Shown here piece by piece: positions 53,283 through 61,672 of a stretch of 64,000 bases of DNA. The DNA lies in the NCBI GenBank assembly GCA_963717215.1, contig CAVQVS010000009.1, positions 472,983 to 536,982 on the forward strand, given 5' to 3'. The notes beneath the pieces are model-generated. The model was not told the origin of the DNA and ran no database searches. It saw only the letters and a list, made by a program, of their open reading frames with translations. A program made the position numbers and the translations under genes. Source of the stretch: Roseiarcus sp963717215 (lineage in GTDB: Bacteria > Pseudomonadota > Alphaproteobacteria > Rhizobiales > Beijerinckiaceae). Numbering within the stretch: position 1 is the first letter of the stretch; each line of letters opens with the position of its first letter.

Positions 53283-53838
53283 TCCACTTCTCTTCAACAG
53301 CTTGCTAACGCTATAATGGCGCGGTCGCTGTTTCAGTCCAAGCGCTCCATCGTCCAGCTTGGGAAACCGAATTTTGCGGGCAGAGACTGGCGGGCGAATT
53401 TAGGCGCAGAGCGCGGTAGAAAGGCCGGAATTCGGCTCGCAGACTGGGATACGGCTCGCTAACCTACTGGAATTGCGGTTTGTTTTTGTCGCCGGGGAAA
53501 CCAGGTCGGTTTGCCAGGACTGGGTGGTGGTGGACGCAGTCCTACGAAACCAGTCTCCGGCGGCCGTTTCCCTGCTAACAGGGAAAAGAACAGGGACTCT
53601 TGTCTAAAAATGGGGATTTGTCTTCGATTTGTCTTTGATTCTGTTTTAAGAACAATGGGTTGCAAGAAAATTCCCTAAGAACCCAAACAGGGAATTAATT
53701 CACAACAACAGGGAGCCGCGATCGGACAACAGGGATCCGTCCAGACTTGCGCTCGCCGATGCTAGAAAACGACAATTATCCTGTAGATGCGGTTGATGTT
53801 CCTATTGTGTTCTCGTGAAGTTGAGCTAAACAACGGTT
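53283..53838. other. Non-coding region downstream of the recombinase
   Basis: No gene is seen. The first 290 bp are shared with 3175-3370. From 53577 to 53735 five copies of AACAGGGA occur. Similar recombinase-linked non-coding segments are common in Rhizobiales, in my recollection, and could be a recombination or replication control region; this is inference. Confidence 0.6.
53577..53735 (+). repeat. Five direct repeats of AACAGGGA
   Basis: Exact copies of the octamer AACAGGGA start at 53577, 53589, 53686, 53707 and 53728, all in the same orientation. Spacings are 12, 97, 21 and 21 bp, so the last three lie on nearly the same helix face (two turns apart). The sequence between them is A/T-rich. 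They could be binding sites for a module protein such as the DUF3489 or ParB-like protein. Confidence 0.75.
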
Positions 53839-54636
53839 GTGAACCGCTCTTCCGACCAACAAGGAGATCCGAACCGGGCCGACGTAAGCCAGGGAAAAAC
53901 CGTCGCGCATGGACCGACCGGCCCTCAGGGTGGCCGGATAACGATTCCGGACCGTGCTGTCGTCGAAAGGCATTTAAGGACGGCGCGGCCCGAGTGTGAT
54001 CAACCGGAAAGCCCGTCCGACGATGCCGAGGTCCGGCTCGGGCGGGGCCTGAAATACCCGAAGGATAAGGGCTACGGGAAGTTTCTTGAGACGCTTGGTT
54101 ACGATCGCAACTGGGCCGGCATGCTGGCGGCGAAGATCGTTGAAGAGGGGCGCGTTCGGGCGGCGACGGCAAAAAAAGGTTCGGAATTAGCTCAGGCCCT
54201 GCGGCGGCTCGCCAACCCGCGCCTGGACACAGAGGCGTTTCTTGCCAACGCCAAACTGGTCCTCGAGGCCATGGCTGGAACCGAGTTGACGCGAGGTCTT
54301 TTCGAGGAACGCCCGAGGTTCGAGGGGCTTGTGTTCATTCGCGCGCTCAAGTTCTGCCTTGCGGGCGACCTGTCTGACCGACTTCACGTCTCCCGGATTG
54401 CGAAGGCCATTTGGCGCCGCGTCGCCGTTTCGCGCGGTCCGAAGCTCACCCCTGCTTCCGCCGCGCATGAGTATTTTCTTGAGACTCAATCGATCTTCGA
54501 AAACGCCGCGTTCACTTGGTCGCCGGAAGGCGAAGATTTCACCGATCCATTGACCCAGGCGACGCGCGAAGAATTCGAGGATCCGGACTTCAATCCTGTG
54601 CCGGCGCGACGACGGCTGCGAGCCAAACAGGGCTGA
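53839..54636 (+). CDS. Unknown protein of the phage-like module, 265 residues
   Basis: The frame starts at GTG 53839. Coding character is clear from about residue 65: LGRGLKYPKDKGYGKFLETL then GYDRNWAGMLAAKIVEEGRV and EAFLANAKLVLEAMAGTELT, RFEGLVFIRALKFCLAGDLS, VAVSRGPKLTPASAAHEYFL. The protein is soluble and mostly helical, and ends FNPVPARRRLRAKQG. The first 60 residues are low in complexity and a later start is possible. It lies between the recombinase and terminase genes. I do not recognise the family. Confidence 0.65.
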   Translation: MNRSSDQQGDPNRADVSQGKTVAHGPTGPQGGRITIPDRAVVERHLRTARPECDQPESPSDDAEVRLGRGLKYPKDKGYGKFLETLGYDRNWAGMLAAKIVEEGRVRAATAKKGSELAQALRRLANPRLDTEAFLANAKLVLEAMAGTELTRGLFEERPRFEGLVFIRALKFCLAGDLSDRLHVSRIAKAIWRRVAVSRGPKLTPASAAHEYFLETQSIFENAAFTWSPEGEDFTDPLTQATREEFEDPDFNPVPARRRLRAKQG

Positions 54637-54766
54637 GACCCTTAGCCAGAACGCCTACGGCCCATTGGCCCGCGACGCGGTCTTTCTCGACCCTCGGAAT
54701 TAGTATCTTAGACGGCGGTCGCTGCTTCGTGTTCAAACACGCCCAATTCGAACCATGGAGCAGCCG

Positions 54767-55261
54767 ATGAACAATGATCACGACGCATCCCGGAACACCC
54801 TTCCGCCACAGGCCGACGTTGCGGCGAATGTTGAGGACGCGGCGGCCGCCAATAACCGTGTCGGGTATCGTCGGCCCCCGAGGCACGCCCGTTTTCAACC
54901 CGGTCGGAGCGGCAACCCCCGTGGCCGACCGAAGGGTGTCAAGTCGCTCCCCGACATCGTCCGCAAGATTGTCGGACAGAAGGTGACCGTCACCGAAAAC
55001 GGGCGCGCGCGGCGTATACCCCGACTGGAGGCGATCCTCCTGCGGGCTGCCGGCGAGGCGTCCCGGGGTGACCCGCGGGCCCTGCGCCTGCTGCTACAAT
55101 TGACCGAGCGCTACGGCGAAAGCGTCCAGACCGGGGCCGACCGCGAAGTGACGGGGGTTGAGGACCTGGCGATCCTACGCCGTTACCTGCCGGATTTCGA
55201 CGACCCTTCGCCCATCGGAATAGCTCCCGAAAATCGAGGGGACGCCAAGCGTGAACGCTGA
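54767..55261 (+). CDS. DUF5681 domain protein (possible terminase small-subunit partner)
   Basis: ATG 54767 is preferred over 54755 because GGAG lies seven bases before it; the product has 164 residues. The central motif ARFQPGRSGNPRGRPKGVKS is the hallmark of DUF5681, an AT-hook-like basic stretch, followed by a helical part (LPDIVRKIVGQKVTVTENGR; RLEAILLRAAGEASRGDPRA). DUF5681 genes are very often adjacent to terminase large-subunit genes, and a role as small subunit in DNA packaging is suspected. It overlaps the terminase gene by 11 bp. Confidence 0.88.
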   Translation: MNNDHDASRNTLPPQADVAANVEDAAAANNRVGYRRPPRHARFQPGRSGNPRGRPKGVKSLPDIVRKIVGQKVTVTENGRARRIPRLEAILLRAAGEASRGDPRALRLLLQLTERYGESVQTGADREVTGVEDLAILRRYLPDFDDPSPIGIAPENRGDAKRER

Positions 55262-56726
55262 TCCCCGATTGTTCCGGGCGCTGCTCCGCCAGAATTTCAA
55301 CGCTTTCGTCGAGAAGGCATTCGCTGCGCTGGCGCCGGGCCAAACCTTCGCGCCAAGTTGGCATCTCCAAGCGATCGCTTATCAACTGGAGCGGCTTCGC
55401 CGCGGCGAGATCACGCGGCTGATTATCAACATGCCGCCGCGATCGCTGAAGTCGGTAACGGCGTCAGTCGCCTTTCCGGCCTTCGTCCTGGGACACGACC
55501 CAACTCGGCGCATCATCTGCGTTTCCTACTCCGGCGATCTGGCCAAGAAACACGCCAACGACTTCCGGGCCGTTGCGGAGGCTGGGTGGTACCGGGAGCT
55601 CTTTCCCGGCATGCGGATTGGGCAGAAGGATTCGGAGAGCGAGATTGAACTCACTGCCCGCGGCTTTCGTCTGGCCACTTCGGTCGGCGGCACCCTGACT
55701 GGCCGCGGCGGCGACCTCATTATCATTGACGACCCCTTGAAGCCGGACGACGCCTATTCAGAGGTCAAGCGCAATGCCGCCAATGAATGGTTCAAGAACA
55801 CATTGATCTCTCGGCTCGACGATAAGCGGAGCGGAGCCATCCTGATTGTCATGCAGCGCATACATTTGGACGACCTGACCGGCTTTGTTCAGTCCCTTTC
55901 GGACGACTGGACGGTTCTCAGCCTGCCTGCGATCGCGGAGATCGATGAGGACGTCCCAATCTCGGAAGGAAAGGTCTATCGCCGCAAGGCGGGTGAAGCG
56001 CTTTCGTCCGAGCGTGAGCCGCTCGCGGTGCTCGAGATCCTCAAGCTGCAACTTGGCAGCGACGCGTTCTCGGCTCAATATCAGCAAGCGCCTGCGCCGC
56101 CCGGCGGCGCGATGATCAAGCGCCACTGGATCCAGCGTTATTCTGACCTCCCGTTGCACGAGGATCGGCTTATTCTCGTCCAAAGTTGGGACACGGCGAG
56201 CAAGGGCGGTCCAGAAAATGACTTTTCGGTCGGCACGACCTGGTGCGTGACCAAGGGAAAGCAATGGTATCTCGTTGACGTTTGGCGCAAGCGGGTCGAC
56301 TACCCCGAATTGAAGGCCGCGGTTCAGAATCTGGCCGCCAGGTTTAAGGCGCAACGCGTTTTGGTCGAAGACGCTGGCGCCGGGACCTCGCTTGTTCAGG
56401 AGCTGCGTACGAAGGTCTCCGGCATTATCGCCGTGAGGCCGGAGGGCGACAAAGTCAGCCGCATGGCCGTGGTCTCGGCCAAGTTTGAATCAGGCCAGGT
56501 GTTCCTGCCCGAGCGCGCGTCATGGCTTGCGGATTTTGAAGCCGAACTGTTCGCGTTCCCCGGCAGCCGGAACGACGACCAATGTGACTCCGTGAGCCAG
56601 GCGCTGTCCGAACAGAACGTCAGGTTCCCGCTGAATATCTCACCTGAGACGGTCGCCCGCTGGGCGCAGTGGAAGCCAAAGAGGCGCCTTATCTACGTCG
56701 AAGCCGGGCGCGGCCACTCCTGGTGA
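55251..56726 (+). CDS. Phage terminase large subunit
   Basis: The 491-residue product starts with GTG 55251, after GAGGGGA. The N-terminal ATPase has a P-loop variant, NMPPRSLKSVTAS, the strand ICVSYSGDLAKKHANDF, GGTLTGRGGDLIIIDDPLKP as Walker B, and MQRIHLDDLTGFV. The C-terminal RNase H-like nuclease has VQSWDTASKGGPENDFSVGT (first Asp), LVEDAGAGTSLVQELR (second Asp) and RNDDQCDSVSQALSEQ (third). This is the motor and nuclease that packages DNA in tailed phages and gene transfer agents. No portal, capsid or tail genes follow, so the module is a partial prophage or a domesticated fragment. Confidence 0.94.
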   Translation: MNADPRLFRALLRQNFNAFVEKAFAALAPGQTFAPSWHLQAIAYQLERLRRGEITRLIINMPPRSLKSVTASVAFPAFVLGHDPTRRIICVSYSGDLAKKHANDFRAVAEAGWYRELFPGMRIGQKDSESEIELTARGFRLATSVGGTLTGRGGDLIIIDDPLKPDDAYSEVKRNAANEWFKNTLISRLDDKRSGAILIVMQRIHLDDLTGFVQSLSDDWTVLSLPAIAEIDEDVPISEGKVYRRKAGEALSSEREPLAVLEILKLQLGSDAFSAQYQQAPAPPGGAMIKRHWIQRYSDLPLHEDRLILVQSWDTASKGGPENDFSVGTTWCVTKGKQWYLVDVWRKRVDYPELKAAVQNLAARFKAQRVLVEDAGAGTSLVQELRTKVSGIIAVRPEGDKVSRMAVVSAKFESGQVFLPERASWLADFEAELFAFPGSRNDDQCDSVSQALSEQNVRFPLNISPETVARWAQWKPKRRLIYVEAGRGHSW

Positions 56727-56838
56727 AGTCTGCGCCACCACACCGGCTGCCGATCCAGCCCCGGTGAACCGACTGGATCGACGACATTCATCTGCGCCGT
56801 TTTGATTTGTTGTTTTTGTTGCGAAGAGCAGGACGCCA

Positions 56839-58291
56839 ATGACCAACCCCTCGAATCCGATTGCATCCCGCGCAACCCTCGGCGATCAACTGAGGCGGAA
56901 GAGCCGCAGCCGACGCGAAGGACAGGAGCGGGTCGCCCTTGCATCCACGGCGCATCGACGACGAAACGACGCGCTCCCTCGCCTGGAGCTTTCCTACGTT
57001 CCGCTTGAAGAGCTTCGGCCCTCCACCCGAAAGCTGCGTAAGCTTGATCCGGCTCATGTGCGGGAGGTCGCCTCCTCGATCAGCCTTCTCGGTTTCTGTG
57101 ACCCGCTCCTGATCGCTCACGGCAATGAGCTCATTGACGGCGAGGCGCGCTACGAGGCGGCGAAGCAATTGGGCCTCGATCGAGTCCCGTGCGTACGCGT
57201 CGAGCATTTGAGCGTAGACGAACAGCGTGTACTCCGACTGGCGATCAATCGCCTGGCAGAAAAAGGACAATGGGATCTCGAAACGCTGAAGATTGAGTTT
57301 GAGGAACTGATCCTGTTGGACGCACCGATAGAGATCACCGGATTCTCTCCGCCGAGATCGACCATGTCATGCTCGGTGACGCTGGCGAGGGGTCAGAGCA
57401 GGGGCCGCTCGAGCCAGATCCAGACGCTGCGGTCGCCAAGGTTGGCGATATGTTTCAACTGGGTGCGCATCGCATCGTTTGCGGCGACGCAACGGAGCCC
57501 GCGGTTCTTGCTCGATTGTTGGAAGGCGATGTCCCGGCCCGTTTTATCCTGACCGACGAGCCCTACAACGTAAAGATCGCTGGGAATGTCACAGGCGGCG
57601 CTCACCGCGAGTTCGCCATGGCGTCTGGCGAAATGACCGACGCCGAGTTCCTCGCCTTCAACGCCGCTTGGATGGCGGCTGTTCTACCCTACCTTTGTGA
57701 CGGCGGCGTGTGCGGCACCTTCATCGACTGGCGCGGTTATCCGACTGTATTCGCTGCGGCCTCCAAACTTCGCTTGATTCCGCTAAATCTCATCGTTTGG
57801 GCAAAGACCAACGCCGGCATGGGCAGCCTCTACCGGTCGCAGCACGAGCTCCTGCCATTGTTCAAGAAAGGCTCCGCTTCGCACCTGAACAACATCGAGC
57901 TTGGCAAGAAGGGCCGCTGGCGCTCGAACGTGTGGACTTATCCGGGCGCCTCATCGCTCGGCTCCGACGCCCGGCGAGGTCTCAAGGACCATCCGACCGT
58001 CAAGCCGACCGCCATGCTCGAGGACGCGCTTCTGGACCTCACCAATCGCGGCGACATCGTCTCGATCCGTTCCTTGGCTCAGGTTCAACACTCATCGCTG
58101 CACAGAAAACAGGCCGCATCTGCCGCGGCATCGAGCTCGACCCGCTCTATCTCGATGTGATCATTCGCCGCTACGAGGCAGTGACAGGCCGCCCAGCGGT
58201 TCTCGTCGAGACCGGCGAGACGTTCGAGGACCTCGAGCAGCGGCGGGCTCGCAAGCGGGCGAGCGGGACTCTTCTGGAGACGGAGAACTAA
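56839..58291 (+). pseudogene. ParB-like nuclease plus DNA methylase, two frameshifts
   Basis: From ATG 56839 the frame encodes a ParB-like domain: LSYVPLEELRPSTRKLRKLD, VREVASSISLLGFCDPLLIA and ELIDGEARYEAAKQLGLDRV. At about 57350 it loses frame by a missing C, shown by comparison with the near-identical 5018-5347. The methylase continues as GDMFQLGAHRIVCGDAT, ILTDEPYNVKIAG (motif IV, DEPY variant), ASGEMTDAEFLAF, SNVWTYPGASS, HPTVKPTAMLEDAL and GDIV; a second shift near 58065 moves LDPFLGSGSTLIAAQKTGRI (motif I) and the tail TGETFEDLEQRRARK to another frame. It would have methylated adenine or cytosine amino groups. Now inactive as it stands. Confidence 0.9.
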
Positions 58292-58315
58292 AAGCGCCAG
58301 GCGGGAAAGCCCACG

Positions 58316-58393
58316 ACGCGATCGGATCGGCTCAGCGGTAGAGCACCCCGCACTCGGCAGGGGTCGCAGGTTCGATCCTTGCATCGCCCACCA
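58316..58393 (+). tRNA. Degenerate tRNA-Val-like sequence (probable pseudo-tRNA or attachment-site remnant)
   Basis: GGCTCAGCGGTAGAGC gives a good D arm, GCAGG-TTCGATC-CTTGC a good T arm, and ATCGCCCACCA an acceptor 3' strand with encoded CCA, as in alphaproteobacterial tRNA-Val. On the 5' side only GCGAT can pair, and ATCGG is tandemly duplicated, pushing it out of place. The anticodon arm (CCCCGCACTCGGCAGGGG) lacks U33 in the right place and does not fold properly. I judge it non-functional. tRNA 3' ends are common integration sites, so it may mark the right end of the phage-like module. Confidence 0.55.
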
Positions 58394-58584
58394 GGAAGTC
58401 GGCGCAAACCGACGCGATTTCCTGCCCCGCAGAATAGCGCGACATTTCGGCAGAATGGCCGCTCCAGCCGTGGTTCCCGCTCCCCGCGAAGTCTGAGAAA
58501 TCGATCCGGTTGACCCTTCCCAAGTCTGAAATGATGTTAACATCCTTGGGGTCAATCGCGCGAGGCGAGCTCATTATTCGCGAC
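58394..58584. other. Spacer between the phage-like module and the chromate-type gene
   Basis: No gene is seen. Minus-strand open frames here include the tRNA-like sequence translated as GSNLRPLP, a well-known artefact of tRNA-overlapping frames, and are not genes. Confidence 0.5.
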
Positions 58585-58644
58585 CACTTCGCGAAGTGAC
58601 TATCAACCGCCCGTTGACAGAGGGTGGGTATTCAAGGGTATGAT
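58585..58644 (+). promoter_or_regulatory. Candidate promoter with palindromic operator before the rhodanese/ChrB gene
   Basis: A perfect 14-bp palindrome, CACTTCGCGAAGTG (58585-58598), is followed 16 bp later by TTGACA (58614-58619) and TATGAT (58639-58644), close matches to the sigma-70 consensus with a 19-bp spacer, slightly long. Transcription would begin near 58651 and lead to the gene at 58720. The palindrome could bind a repressor. Confidence 0.55.
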
Positions 58645-58719
58645 TCCGGCATGGGGAAGCGATCTCCCCGTGAGGCGACAGCCAAAAAATCGCGCCCGGC
58701 TTTTGTTCGAGGGCGCAGC

Positions 58720-59597
58720 ATGTCGTCATTCAACAGCATATCGGCGGATAAGCTTTGGCGCCTGGTAGGCGTGTCGCACGGTCCCGCTTTGATTGACGTC
58801 CGCAGCAAAGACGCCTTCGCCGCCGATCCACGCTTTGTTCCTGGCGCGATGCGCCGACCTCACGAAACAGCGTCGTCCTGGGCGCGGGAATTCGCCGGGC
58901 GCGCGACGGTCGCTATCTGCGAGAATGGCGGAGGCCAAAGCGAAGGCGTCGCCGCTTGGCTCCGAGGCTGCGGCGCCACGTCCGCCGAGGTGCTTGCGGG
59001 AGGCCACGAGGCCTGGACGCAGGCGGGCCTGCCGCTCGTGCCCGAAGGCAAGTTGCCGCGGCGTGATCCGCAGGGGCGAACGGTGTGGGTGACGCGCTCG
59101 CGGCCGAAAATCGATCGCATCGCCTGTCCCTGGCTCGTTCGCCGCTTCGTTGATCCGGGCGCTATGTTCCTCTTTGTCGCGCCGGCGGAAGTGCAGTCGG
59201 TCGCGGAGCGCTTCAACGGCGCGCCATTCGATATCGAGGGCGTGTTCTGGAATCATCGCGGCGAGCGCTGCACCTTCGATACGATACTCGATGAGCTGGG
59301 GTTCAAACACCGCCGCTCGCGAAGCTCGCGGGGATCGTCAGGGCGGCAGACACCGACCGGCTTGATCGTGCGCCTGAAGCGGCAGGTCTTCTCGCCGCCT
59401 CGCTGGGTTTGTCCCGCATGTATTCTGACGATCTCGAGCAACTGGCCGCGGGCATGGCGCTCTACGACGCCTTCTACCGCTGGGCGCGCGACGCCAGCGA
59501 CGAGACGCACGATTGGCCGACGAACTCCCCGAAGAAACAAGGACGACCGCCTCACGAGCGACCAAAACCAGCTCAAGCCGTTTTAAAGGCGAAGTGA
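58720..59597 (+). pseudogene. Rhodanese-ChrB-like chromate resistance protein, frameshifted
   Basis: The N-terminal half is a rhodanese domain (ISADKLWRLVGVSHGPALID, RFVPGAMRRPHETASSWARE), with Cys in the active loop VAICENGGGQSEGVAAWL. Then comes the ChrB-type domain: TRSRPKIDRIACPWLVRRFV, MFLFVAPAEVQSVAERFNG, GVFWNHRGERCTFDTILDEL. Near 59310 the frame changes; the continuation LAKLAGIVRAADTDRLDRAP, then SRMYSDDLEQLAAGMALYDA ends at 59597. ATG 58720 (MSSFNSISADK) fits the domain start better than 58624 or 58651. Rhodanese-ChrB fusions occur with chromate-resistance genes; a cytochrome c gene follows here with overlapping TGATG. Confidence 0.82.
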
Positions 59598-60133
59598 TGT
59601 GGAAGTTTGTCGTCGCGCTTCTCGTCGTGCTCGCCCTTGGCGCCGGCGCTCTCTATCGCTTTGCGCTCCCCGGTCTGTCGAGCGCGCGCCCAACACCGCC
59701 CGCGATCGAGATGAAGGTTGCGACCTGGCTGCTCCGAAATAGCGTGCCGGCTGAAGCCGTGGCGCGCATCAATCCACTGAAGCCTGACGAAGCGACCATC
59801 GCCGCCGGGGCCGCGACGTTCCAGCAGAAATGCGCGGTCTGTCACAATTTCGATGGGACCGGTCACACGACCATCGGTGAACACGTCTATCCGCGCGTTC
59901 CCGCCCTCCGCGAGCTCGTTCCGGCGCTGACTGACGGTCAGCTCTTCACCTACATCAACGACGGCATCCGCCACGAAAACTTCGATATCCTTTCCCATGG
60001 TCCCCCTCCGTGCATGAGGCTCGGCTCGGTCAGCCCGAGCAACCCTCGTTCTTTAACTGCACGAAAGGGCGGCCCACCGGCTCTCCCCGCGAACATGACG
60101 TCTAGTGGCCCGTGTCCGGCATTTGAACGATAA
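59597..60133 (+). CDS. Cytochrome c, C-terminally truncated
   Basis: The product (178 residues) has an N-terminal membrane anchor (MWKFVVALLVVLALGAGALY) and a class I haem motif C-x2-C-H in FQQKCAVCHNFDGTG at about residue 78. The family pattern continues to LTDGQLFTYINDGIRHENFD, where the second half with the axial Met would be expected. After about 59990 the sequence becomes unrelated (GPPPCMRLGSVSPSNPR), so the gene is cut at its 3' end. It is coupled to the ChrB-type gene by TGATG and may have delivered electrons to or from it. Not functional as it stands. Confidence 0.75.
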   Translation: MWKFVVALLVVLALGAGALYRFALPGLSSARPTPPAIEMKVATWLLRNSVPAEAVARINPLKPDEATIAAGAATFQQKCAVCHNFDGTGHTTIGEHVYPRVPALRELVPALTDGQLFTYINDGIRHENFDILSHGPPPCMRLGSVSPSNPRSLTARKGGPPALPANMTSSGPCPAFER

Positions 60134-60465
60134 GACAAATCTCGACCACTCGCGAGCCTCGCGACGATGGCGGATTAGGCCGATGGCGACCCCCGGTATC
60201 ATTCTCGTCCGCGGGTTTCCGCGGAGCAACGAGCCCTCAAGGTGCTCTCGGACTGGCGGCTAACCTGGCTATTCGTCGCGGTGGCTCTCGGTTTGTTGGG
60301 GCTGCTTGTGTTCGAGTTGGCCGAGAAATATCCTTACAGCGGCGCCTCTCAGGGTCTAGCGGCTTGACGGCTACTCTTCCATCTGATCCACCCTGAAAGC
60401 GGTCCTGGCTGTAGATAGTACTGTCACACGTTGCGAAACAGCTTTGAGGTATGAGGAGACGCGCC
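60134..60465. other. Spacer with a possible membrane-protein tail
   Basis: A plus-strand frame ending at TGA 60365-60367 reads VLSDWRLTWLFVAVALGLLG then LLVFELAEKYPYSGASQGLA, one hydrophobic helix and a short tail. It is open upstream to about 60177 without a convincing start and may be the end of a lost membrane-protein gene. Confidence 0.35.
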
Positions 60466-60728
60466 ATGTCGTCAGATGTTGAAATCGGTTGGATCGCGGC
60501 GATTATCATTGGCGGGATTGCCGGCTGGCTGGCCGAGCTGTTTATGAAAAGCGATACTGGCGTGTTGATGAATATTATTCTCGGCATCGTCGGCGCTGCG
60601 ATCGCCAGCGCCATTCTGAGCGTTTTTGGATCGCGTTTGGCGGCTGGGTTGGATATCTCATTCTTGGCTTTATCGGCGCCTGTATACTGATTTGGCTCGT
60701 GCGCATGGTACGGGGCCGCACCGCCTGA
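60466..60728 (+). pseudogene. GlsB/YeaQ/YmgE-type small membrane protein, frameshifted
   Basis: ATG 60466 follows AGGAG by seven bases. The first part (GWIAAIIIGGIAGWLAELFM, GVLMNIILGIVGAAIASAIL) shows the two Gly-rich helices of the transglycosylase-associated protein family. At about 60630 the frame shifts; the third helix continues as FGGWVGYLILGFIGACILIW then LVRMVRGRTA, ending at 60728. Members are about 80-90 residues, inner-membrane proteins linked to stress. A one-base indel in a T-run (GTTTTTGG) is the probable cause. Confidence 0.8.
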
Positions 60729-60801
60729 GGCTCACACCGCCCCCATGTGGCGGGGTGATTGTCGCCTTGCTTAGCCCTCGTCCCATGATCTCGAACACAA
60801 T

Positions 60802-61140
60802 CTATGGGCGGGTCTGGCCGGCGACGACCAAGTTGTCAATTTCGCGTGCCTCGGCCGCCTGCGCTGCCGCCGCAACGGTTGCTTGCGCAGCCAGGCATCG
60901 AGTGCCGGAGAATTTGTCGGCGGATTCCAGCCTCGAGGTGAGGTTCACCGTATCGCCCATGACGATAAAGCTCATCATGAATTCGGAGCCGATGCTGCCG
61001 ACGAGCGCTTCCCCCGTCGCGATGCCGATGCGCAGGTCCCATTTCGTTTAGCGCTTCGAGGTCCTCTTCGATCGCCGCCAGTTCAGGATCGGACGCGATG
61101 ATCTTGAGGTCGGCGCGACAAACTCCTTGGTGCCCATTCG
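60802..61140 (-). pseudogene. Class III nucleotidyl cyclase, C-terminal fragment
   Basis: On the minus strand a frame ending at TAG 60802-60804 reads LRIGIATGEALVGSIGSEFM then FIVMGDTVNLTSRLESADKF, AAQATVAAAAQAAEAREIDN, which is the C-terminal part of an adenylate/guanylate cyclase catalytic domain (the G-D-T-V-N-L-x-S-R-L motif carries the Asn and Arg for transition-state stabilisation). Upstream of about 61045 similar sequence (SDPELAAIEEDLEALNEMG) is in another frame. The N-terminal half, with the metal-binding Asp, is absent. No start exists. Confidence 0.75.
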
Positions 61141-61179
61141 CTCATTTGGACTGTTGCCTCGCCCGGACAAACTGCCAAC

Positions 61180-61482
61180 TCAGGACAGAAGCGACCATCC
61201 CGCCGCTGGATGACTAGGATTTAGAAGCCCTTTCTGACTGCAGCCATATTCGCTCATCGAAGCCGGCGCACCATATTCGAGCGCGGAGACGCAAGAGGAG
61301 CAGGTGGCCTTCGGCGGAATGAGCCGTACAGGTCGTTGGCATCGGCTGCAAGCAGTCAACACACTTTGGCGCAGTACAAATTCAAAGAATTCCTTCTCTT
61401 CAGCGTTGTGAACGCTCCAGAAGCCAAAATTACTTTCGTAGGTCACCGTTTTTAGCGCCTCTTCTATGTCATACATTGCCAT
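61180..61482 (-). CDS. Small zinc-ribbon-like hypothetical protein
   Basis: ATG 61482, after AAGGGA, gives a product of 100 residues: MAMYDIEEALKTVTYESNFG, VHNAEEKEFFEFVLRQSVLT, then two C-x2-C pairs, ACSRCQRPVRLIP and TCSSCVSALEYG, that could bind zinc. The last 25 residues look less protein-like, so the 3' end may be altered. The family is unknown. Confidence 0.55.
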   Translation of the reverse strand: MAMYDIEEALKTVTYESNFGFWSVHNAEEKEFFEFVLRQSVLTACSRCQRPVRLIPPKATCSSCVSALEYGAPASMSEYGCSQKGLLNPSHPAAGWSLLS

Positions 61483-61672
61483 TATCTTATTCCCTTGCGG
61501 ATTGTCGAGGTCGACCAATCTGCCTACCCTTGTTCACTATTTGTTGCAGACAGGACGAGCCGACGTGACTGCAGCAATGGGTCTGCCAGCCGCCACGACA
61601 GGGAGCAGCGGCCCAATTGCTGCGCCCATTTTCCCTTCAACTGCGTTCTCATCAATATTGGGAGGAGCGGCA

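Noticed and set aside
53577..53735. CRISPR array
   Set aside because: The repeats are only 8 bp and irregularly spaced; no 24-40 bp repeat with uniform spacers is present, and no cas gene is in the window.
58085..58574. Minus-strand open frames containing GSNLRPLP
   Set aside because: This peptide arises from translating a tRNA-like sequence on its opposite strand and is a common annotation artefact.
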